From NCBI GenBank assembly GCA_030847615.1, contig JAUMIR010000003.1:32548501-32612500 (forward strand): a stretch of DNA of 64,000 nt. The letters are read 5' to 3'. Source of the stretch: Gambelia wislizenii. Taxonomy: Eukaryota > Chordata > Lepidosauria > Squamata > Crotaphytidae. Numbering within the stretch: position 1 is the first letter of the stretch; each line of letters starts with the position of its first letter. This document shows, one piece after another, positions 58,016-64,000 of this stretch. The position numbers and the translations under genes were made by a program. Below the pieces are notes generated by a model. That model worked only from the letters and a program-made list of their open reading frames with translations. It was not told the DNA's origin and did no database searches.

Positions 58016-59758
58016 ATGGAGAACCCAAAAAATAAAAAACTAAGGTTAAGTAAAGGAAGTGGTAGTAGCAGTGGCCGACCCTTTCAGGAGACATGGACCA
58101 AGATGTATGGCTTTATAGAAAAAAATGGCAGATCTGCAAGTTTGAGCATTGCTCACTCTATAGCTCAGCATGGAAAAGCACTCAGTGAGGGAGAATTTAT
58201 TAAAGAAACTCTCCTAAGATGTGCACCAGTTCTATTTCACAATATGCAGAATAAAAATGCAATTATTAAGAGAATAGCTGAGTTACCACTCAGTAGAAAT
58301 ATTATAAAAGATCGAATAATGAGACTGAACACAAACATACAACATCAATTAGAGAGAGGCCTAAGGAAGAGTAAATATTTTTCGATCTCTCTTGATGAAA
58401 CTACTGATGTCACATCACATGCTCAGTTGGCCATTATTGGTCAATATTCTGATGGTCTCACAATGAGAGAAGAGTTGATAAAGTTAGTATCAGTGCCAAC
58501 AAGTACATCAGGAAGCTAAATACATAAGGTTGTTCTACAAACATTTTGTGACCTAAGCATTGATATCTCTAAAGATGTGTCAGTGACGACAGATGGGGCA
58601 CCAAATATGGTGGGAGAAAAAGTGAGATTTGTCAAACTGTTTACAGAAGCTATTGGACATCCGATTGTGCCTTTTCATTGTATTATCCATCAGGAGGCTT
58701 TATGTGCCAAGGCAGGATTCACCGACTTAAATGACTTAATGTCAGTTGTTACAAAAATAGTTAATTTAATAGCTGCTTGCCCCCTTCACAAGCGAGAATT
58801 TTTGGCACTTTTACTGGAAGTTGATTCCACCTACAGTGGACTGCTGATGTACAATAATGTAAGATGGCTGAGCTGAGGCAATGTTCTTGAGCGCTTTGTG
58901 GAGTGCTTTGAAGAAATTAAGATATTTCTTCATGATAAGGATCTGGGAAACTTTCCTCAGTTTAATGATGATAAGTGAGTCAACACCCTGATGTTTTTTA
59001 CAGATCTCTCTGTTCATATTAATGAACTGAACTTAAAGTTACAAGGTTTTGGCAAAAGTATTGACGTTATGTTTGGATACATAAAAGCTTTTGAAAGTAA
59101 AGTTAAAATTTTCAAGCGAGATTTACAAACTAAAACTTATAAGTATTTTCCTCGAGTAGCAAAGTATTTTGAGAAGGCCAGTGCAGCTGTACAAAATGAA
59201 ATGGAACTCTTGCATATGAAGTACCAGCATGTTTTAGACTCGTTACTTGACCAGTTTAGTGATAGATTTAGTCAATTTAGTAGTCTAGAACAGACCATGA
59301 AAATAATTAAGTATCTTGATGTAGTAGTCTACAGTAGTTTGGAATTAAATGGTTTCCAATGGATGCAAATTGATGATTTGGAAATGCAACTTGCAGAATT
59401 TCAAGACAGTATCTGGGCTCAGGTGTTTCTCAACTTGACGTCAAAGCTTGAGATTCTGGAAAGGCGCCACTTGGAGAATCAGGAGGAGTGCCACTATGAA
59501 CAGGAAATTTGGAGTGCCTGGAACCAACTACCAGACACTTTTAGCACCCTGGAAAATATAGCAATGGCTTTACTCACAATTCTTCCCTCTACATACTTTT
59601 GTGAGGCCTTATTCTCAGTGTTGAATAATATCAAAACCAACAAAAGAAACAGATTGACAGATGAAGTTAGTAGCACTTGCTTGGGCCTGAAGTGTACAAA
59701 ATACCAACCTTCAATTGAAGATTTCGCCAATGAAATTCAGCAACAAAAAAGTCACTAA
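58016..59758 (+). pseudogene. hAT transposase, nearly intact, three in-frame stops
   Basis: A single frame of 581 codons from ATG 58016 to TAA 59756-59758 is broken only by TAA 58517, TGA 58874 and TGA 58976; no frameshift is needed. It shows the RNase-H-like motifs of Charlie-lineage hAT proteins: SLDETTDV (first Asp), TTDGAPNMVG (second Asp), PFHCIIHQEAL, NNVRWLS and the C-terminal hATC dimerisation part (LENIAMALLTILPST...ALFSVLNNIKTNKRNRL). The family acts by cut-and-paste of its own ends. The BED-type zinc finger expected between FIEKNG and SIAHSIAQHG is absent, so there seems to be an internal deletion. TGA 58874 stands where relatives have Arg (RWLSRG), consistent with CpG decay. Similar domesticated proteins exist (GTF2IRD2, FAM200, ZBED5), but the stops argue against a working gene. 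Confidence 0.85.
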
Positions 59759-59823
59759 TAGGCAGGTTAGTTAAAGAATTCCCCCTCCCCCTCACTTATC
59801 TCAGTTCACGGCACCCCACACAA

Positions 59824-59900
59824 GCTAAATAATATCAAGACCAAAAAAAGAAACCGACTGACGGATGAACAAAGAAGTCACTAAGCAGGTAAGTTAAATA
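59824..59900 (+). repeat. Second, diverged scrap of the hAT 3' coding end
   Basis: CTAAATAATATCAAGACC...AAACCGACTGACGGATGAA repeats the 59626-59662 coding segment, then jumps to CAAAGAAGTCACTAAGCAGG, equal to 59743-59766. So about 80 nt are missing inside this second copy. Confidence 0.75.
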
Positions 59901-60040
59901 ATTAGTTTTTGGTTTATTAAATACAATTATATATAACAATTATACATTTATGTTATTTAAATAATAAATATAGCGAAATAATGTTTTTTCCTCAAAGTGA
60001 CACACCACCCAAGTTATGCTCAGTTTTTTGGCGAAGTCTG

Positions 60041-60072
60041 ACACACCAAGCTCAAAAGGTTGCCCATTACTG
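60041..60072 (+). repeat. 3' terminal inverted repeat of the hAT element
   Basis: ACACACCAAGCTCAAAAGG then TTGCCCATTACTG is the inverse of a hAT-type end (CAGTAATGGGCAACC). The next 8 nt, GTCTAAGG, are the expected target duplication. The matching 5' end was not found between 56800 and 58000. Confidence 0.65.
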
Positions 60073-60074
60073 GT

Positions 60075-60649
60075 CTAAGGTCAGCTCAGTGGTAGCACTA
60101 GAGGGGTGCACCAGGTGAGACTGTCAGAGGGATGACATCAGCCTTAATGACACCACAAGGTCAGCTATTACATTTGATGGCTGGTGGATGATTCTTGCTC
60201 TCTCCAATCCAGTCACATGATTGTATTGCAGATTCTCCAGTTTCAGATTGTTAGATCATTCCACATTTTCTAAACTAATGATAAAATTATTATAACTAGC
60301 TACTGCTGGTTTTTACAGTTTAGCCCTTTATAGCAATAAATCTGAAAACGTGTGATAGATTTTTTTTAATGGAAAATATTCCTTGTAATATAAATAAGAG
60401 TGTGATTTGATACATAAAAAATAAAATTTCTGAAATAATGCAATCTGTGTCAGAACCTGACAAATGTTTCATATTTTGGACTAAATCCAGTTTTAATCCT
60501 AACTAGAATAGACTCATTGACTCAATTGCTGAATAGTAAAATAACACTTACGTAAAATCCATTGATTCAATAGGTCCATTCTAGTTGAACTAGCAATTGG
60601 ATTTAGGCCTTTTACTATTACTATTAATGATTATTTTATTTTCATATTA
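60075..60649. other. Non-coding DNA downstream of the C1q gene
   Basis: AT-rich, probably the 3' UTR of the minus-strand C1q gene in its right part. A minus-strand AATAAA lies only about 10 nt after the stop (60640-60635), too close to be a likely signal. Confidence 0.35.
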
Positions 60650-61539
60650 TTAGTCAGGGTATAACAAGAACCCTGAAAACACAGAATCTGTGGTTTCATT
60701 GGCCACCAAGCCATTCTGAGAGGCGTTCAGAATCTGAAGCCAGATTTCATCATCTTCAGAAAGGTGAACCAACACAGAGCCGGAAACATGGCCAACATTC
60801 TGGGGGGGCTGCCTTGCACTCAACACCTGCAGAATTCTTTGGCCATTATGGAAAAGCCCAGCCCTAACTGATCTCCCGGAAACACTGAGGTGATAACTGA
60901 AAAAATAGATGCCTCCGGCATTGGCAGTAAATATGCCTGATTCCTCATGGTAGGCCTCATTTTCATTCAGAAAAACTTTTTGAAATTTCACTGGTGAGCC
61001 TGGCAAAGGGAAGCTTCTCCTTTTCTCAAGAGCCACTGAAAAGGCTGTGGGTTCAACGGCTCTGCAGTCCCCCTTTTGCCCCTTTTCTCCTTTTCGGCCT
61101 GGGAGCCCTGTTGGCCCCTGCTGGCCACGAGGCCCCACTTCCCCCTGGGTCCCTGTATCACCTTTTATACCAGGAGCTCCTTGGACCCCTGGCAAGCCTT
61201 TCCCCCCCTTCTTACCAGGTAGGCCTCTTTCTCCTTTCTCTCCAGGATCTCCTTTCAGTCCAGTGTCACCTTTTGGACCTGATTTCCCATAGTCTCCTTT
61301 GTCTCCCTTTGGTCCCTGAGGGCCTATGGGACCAGGGTTCCCAGCATCACCTTTTTCACCTTTGTCACCTCTTGGACAAGAAGAATCATTAAATCCAGCA
61401 AGGTCTTCTATCTGGCCCTGGAACACTAGCTCCCCATGGTCAGCCTTGGATCTGGAATCCCCTCTTTCTGCTGTTATTTCTTGTCCAACATCTACCAAAA
61501 AATGCAGCTCTCCTTTCCTTCTGGCACGTCTTGGGACAC
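60650..61539 (-). CDS. Last exon of a secreted collagen/C1q-domain protein (unnamed, OTOL1 neighbour)
   Basis: A minus-strand acceptor TGCTTCCAG|GT (AG at 61541-61540) opens a fully intact 890-nt exon ending in TAA at 60652-60650. Numbering from the split Gly: 57 residues of non-collagen sequence rich in charged residues with one Cys (55); 34 perfect Gly-X-Y triplets (58-159); a Cys ending the helix (159); then a C1q domain (about 165-296). C1q landmarks are TAFSVAL, VKFQKVFLNEN, IYFFSYH, DDEIWLQI and [10 protein letters not shown]. By family, such proteins form disulfide-linked trimers and are secreted. The phase-1 Gly-split acceptor is the same as in OTOL1. The sequence does not match any C1QTNF, adiponectin or otolin that I recall well enough to name. 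Upstream exons, including the signal peptide, were not found up to 64000 and probably lie beyond the window. No disabling change is seen. Confidence 0.85.
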
Positions 61540-61793
61540 CTGGAAGCAAAGAGAATCATATCTTCAAACCATAGCACATCTATCCACATCCCAATTTAAA
61601 GTATTGGTGTTTACCTTGAGAGACCTACAAAGCTTGGCAACATCTTTCCACGTTCAGACTGACTGCCTTCAGATCCTAGAAGAAGGGGTACCTGAGCACC
61701 TTCTCAGTACTAAGTACCTCAGATCCACTACTTGACAACACGGGAGAGTGAGTATTTGTAGTGTGCATCTGCAGCAACAGAATACCCAAGCAT

Positions 61794-62130
61794 ACCTTCC
61801 AGCTATCCCAATCCACAGGGAGATTCCCTAATAATCCTCTCTCATCCCACTTTTTCAGATCCCTTTAAAATGTTCCAGTCTCTCTCCTCTTTCCCCTTTG
61901 TCCTCACCTTACTTCAGTTGCTGCAAACTGAGTTCAAAGTGCAAAAGTAGTTTGCCCTCAGTTAACTCTGCAGGGGGGAAATAAGAGGAGGGTGGAATGT
62001 TGCCCTTCCCAGTAGGCTCATGCAAAACCAAATTTCTACAGCCTCTTCTAACCTGTGAGCTCTTCTTCATGAATAAGTTTCTGCCATCTTGACCACACTC
62101 TGATGTTAGTTGGCCACACATGTCCATCTC
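61794..62130 (-). repeat. Partial relative of the 23386 TIR element
   Basis: CATACCTTCCAGCTATCCC at the left edge and the AACTGAGTTCAAAGTGCAAAA...AACTCTGCAGG body are the inverse of 23560-23740. Lies in the intron of the C1q gene if that gene extends right. Confidence 0.55.
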
Positions 62131-62427
62131 AGTGGCATAGCTAGAGCTTTTGCCGCCCAGGGCGGTCCCTGAGTTTGCCACCCCTCTCTATAGACAGAAA
62201 AAAATACTACAAAAAGTCAAAATGATGTATAGGGAAATTAATTAATTAATTAATTAAGGAATAACAGGGATAAATAAACCCCCGTTTAAAATGTTAGTTT
62301 ATGTAGTGTGCACACATAAAAAACTGTCATACTCTTCACTCACCTCAGAAAAAAAGATGAACGAAGTAAAAATATCACGAAGATATTACACACACTTAAT
62401 GAGATCAAATTATAACAATCTAAGACC

Positions 62428-63048
62428 TAGGAGATTTTCAGATGGGCTCAATATTCCATGGTGGGCACGGAACAGGGTCAAGAAAGGGTCTCCCTTTCAG
62501 ATGATGTCGACTCATTCCATCCTGCTCCCATCCTGCCCCCGTGCTGCTCCGGGAGTATTCTATTCACAATGAAACATCATGAACAGACCACCCACTCCAT
62601 GTCTGTCACAGAATCAGGGGTGTGGGAAAAGGAGCCCCGTTTCTGTTGCAAAATGACAGTCACCAGAGGGAGGTCCATTCCCAGCCCTTCCGGGCAGGAT
62701 CGGGACATCCAGGAAGTGGCACCCTTTTTTTTCCCCTCCCCAGGTTACTTTTATTTTTTTCTGTGTTTTTGTGCTTGGTGTACTGTTTTGATGTTTGGGC
62801 TTTTTTTATTTTTAAATTTGCCACACACCTGTTCTGTCGCAATAACAGGCAGGAATTCATTTTCCGGTCATAAATGCAGCCTTACAACCGCTGCATTTAC
62901 GACCAGCCAGCGAGGGGAGGAGGAGGACGTTCCTTCTGTGGAATAAAGGTGAGTGTGCAAACATTTGTCTTCTATTCCATGGCAGGAACGGGAATAGAGG
63001 TGGTGGAGCAGGAACGGGGTATTTGTCCCCATCTGAAAATGTCCTTAG
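62428..63048. mobile_element. TIR DNA transposon, about 620 bp
   Basis: Left AGATTTTCAGATGGGCTC and right CCCCATCTGAAAATGTCC are inverted ends. The interior has open frames but no transposase, so it is non-autonomous. Confidence 0.6.
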
Positions 63049-63099
63049 TCTCTGTCACCACTTGTCAGACTGGCAGGCATGTTCGCCACAGCTCCCTGA

Positions 63100-63900
63100 T
63101 CTGCGGTTCTTCTCTCGATGATTGTCTTAGGGCAGCAATGGACTGGATGAGGAAAAACAAATTGAAGCTGAATCCAGACAAAACGGAGGTTCTCACGGTA
63201 GCAGCCCCAAACCCAGGTATTAGGATACAACCTCCAGTCCTGGATGGAGTTACACTCTCCTCCAGGGACTGTGTTTGAAGTTTGGGGGTACTCCTGGACT
63301 CATCGCTCCAGATGACGAATCAGGTAAACGCAACGGTTATCAGCTTCGGCTAATCTGCCAGCTGCGCCCTTTCCTGGAAGTCGGAGACCGTGGTACATGC
63401 TCTGGTAACCTCCTGTCTTGATTTCTGTAATGCACTTTACATGGGGCTACCCTCATGCTTGGTCTGGAAACTTCAACTGTTACAGAATATGACAGCCAGA
63501 CTGGTCTCAGGTACATCTAGAAGAGACCATATAACACCGATCTTAAGATCACTTCACTGGCTGCCCATTAGTTTCTGGGCCCAGTACAAAGTGTTGGTTA
63601 TCACCTTTAAAACCCTAAATGGCTTGGGTCCTACCTATCTTTGGGACCACCTCCTTCCATATAATCCTTCCCATGCACTCAGGTCCTCTGGGAGGAATCT
63701 GCTGCAACCTTTAAAAACGAGGCTTTCCTCGACCTCCCAGAGGACCTTTTCGACTATTGCTCCCAGATGATGGAATGGCCTGCCGGACAAGGTCTGTCAC
63801 ATTACCACCTTAAATAGCTTTTTAAAAAGCTCTTAAGACGGATCTCTTCCGGCAGGCCTTCCGTGAATAGATACCCGGCCATTAGAAGAAGAAGAAAAAA
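63100..63900 (+). pseudogene. L2-type LINE ORF2 C-terminus, broken
   Basis: One frame gives AAMDWMRKNKLKLNPDKTEV, typical of RT sequence just after the catalytic motifs in L2/CR1-type elements. It meets TGA at 63276 and TAA near 63352; after a probable frameshift the same frame resumes with VVHALVTSCLDFCNALYMGL, LQLLQNMTARLV, HITPILRSLHWLPISF and FKTLNGLGPTYL. The 3' UTR starts near 63790. Same family as 42690-43435 and better kept. Confidence 0.8.
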
Positions 63901-64000
63901 TCTTATTGGTCCGATCCTTATTCCAGTTATTATATTGTGTGTGAGTGTGTGTGTTTTAGTATTTATTATTGGTCCGATCTTATTGGTCCGATCCTTATTC

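Noticed and set aside
61047..61292. Pro-rich plus-strand frame opposite the C1q gene
   Set aside because: Antisense shadow of the collagen repeats of the minus-strand gene.
61909..62181. 90-codon minus-strand frame as a 5' exon of the C1q gene
   Set aside because: It is a copy of the repeat at 23386; no signal peptide or collagen, and the same text occurs elsewhere in the window.

Overview
The window looks like euchromatic intergenic DNA from a vertebrate nuclear genome, most likely a squamate reptile (lizard or snake). The evidence is one well-preserved vertebrate gene with standard GT-AG introns (OTOL1) inside AT-rich DNA. That DNA is crowded with CR1 and L2-type LINE 3' ends, tRNA-derived and 5S rRNA-derived SINEs, Tigger-like and hAT-like elements and many palindromic MITEs. 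The species cannot be named from the sequence. Nothing bacterial, viral or organellar is seen, and there is no CRISPR array, intact tRNA gene or rRNA operon.

Genes. Both protein-coding loci I can support are on the minus strand. OTOL1 (otolin-1, the inner-ear short-chain collagen of otoconia and otoliths) occupies 37906 down to 28645. It has four coding exons (37906-37540, 35194-35105, 33485-33414, 29543-28645) that join without a frame break into 475 codons. All introns are phase 1 and split a glycine codon, as is usual for collagen-like genes. A good splice acceptor lies 8 nt before the ATG, so an untranslated 5' exon should lie further upstream. The second locus is the last exon (61539-60650) of another secreted collagen/C1q protein, about 22.7 kb upstream of OTOL1 and in the same orientation. 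It is fully open, has 34 perfect Gly-X-Y triplets and a complete C1q head, and starts with the same phase-1 glycine-split acceptor. I cannot match it confidently to a named C1q/TNF family member, and its upstream exons were not found in the remaining 2.5 kb.

Layout. 1-28 kb: intergenic, mostly old repeats, with a nested palindrome (3.07-3.59 kb), a TIR transposon carrying a Ty1/copia Gag-like scrap (10.4-11.1 kb), and a LINE reverse-transcriptase remnant (14.7-15.5 kb). It also holds a candidate promoter-like cluster (19.6 kb) and a possible LTR (25.3-26.2 kb). 28-38 kb: OTOL1 with repeat-filled introns. 38-57 kb: intergenic, with L2, CR1 and palindromic MITEs, a GC-rich unit with promoter-like and poly(A) signals (50 kb) and several SINEs. 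57-60 kb: a hAT transposon with a 62-bp minisatellite and a transposase reading frame broken by only three stop codons. 60.6-61.5 kb: the second C1q gene. 61.8-64 kb: two TIR elements and an L2-type reverse-transcriptase remnant.

How it fits together. The two C1q-collagen genes are plausibly a functional neighbourhood, either a tandem paralogue pair or co-expressed matrix proteins. The most distinctive repeat signal is a set of foldback (self-complementary) MITE families. One of these is present in about six copies in 64 kb.
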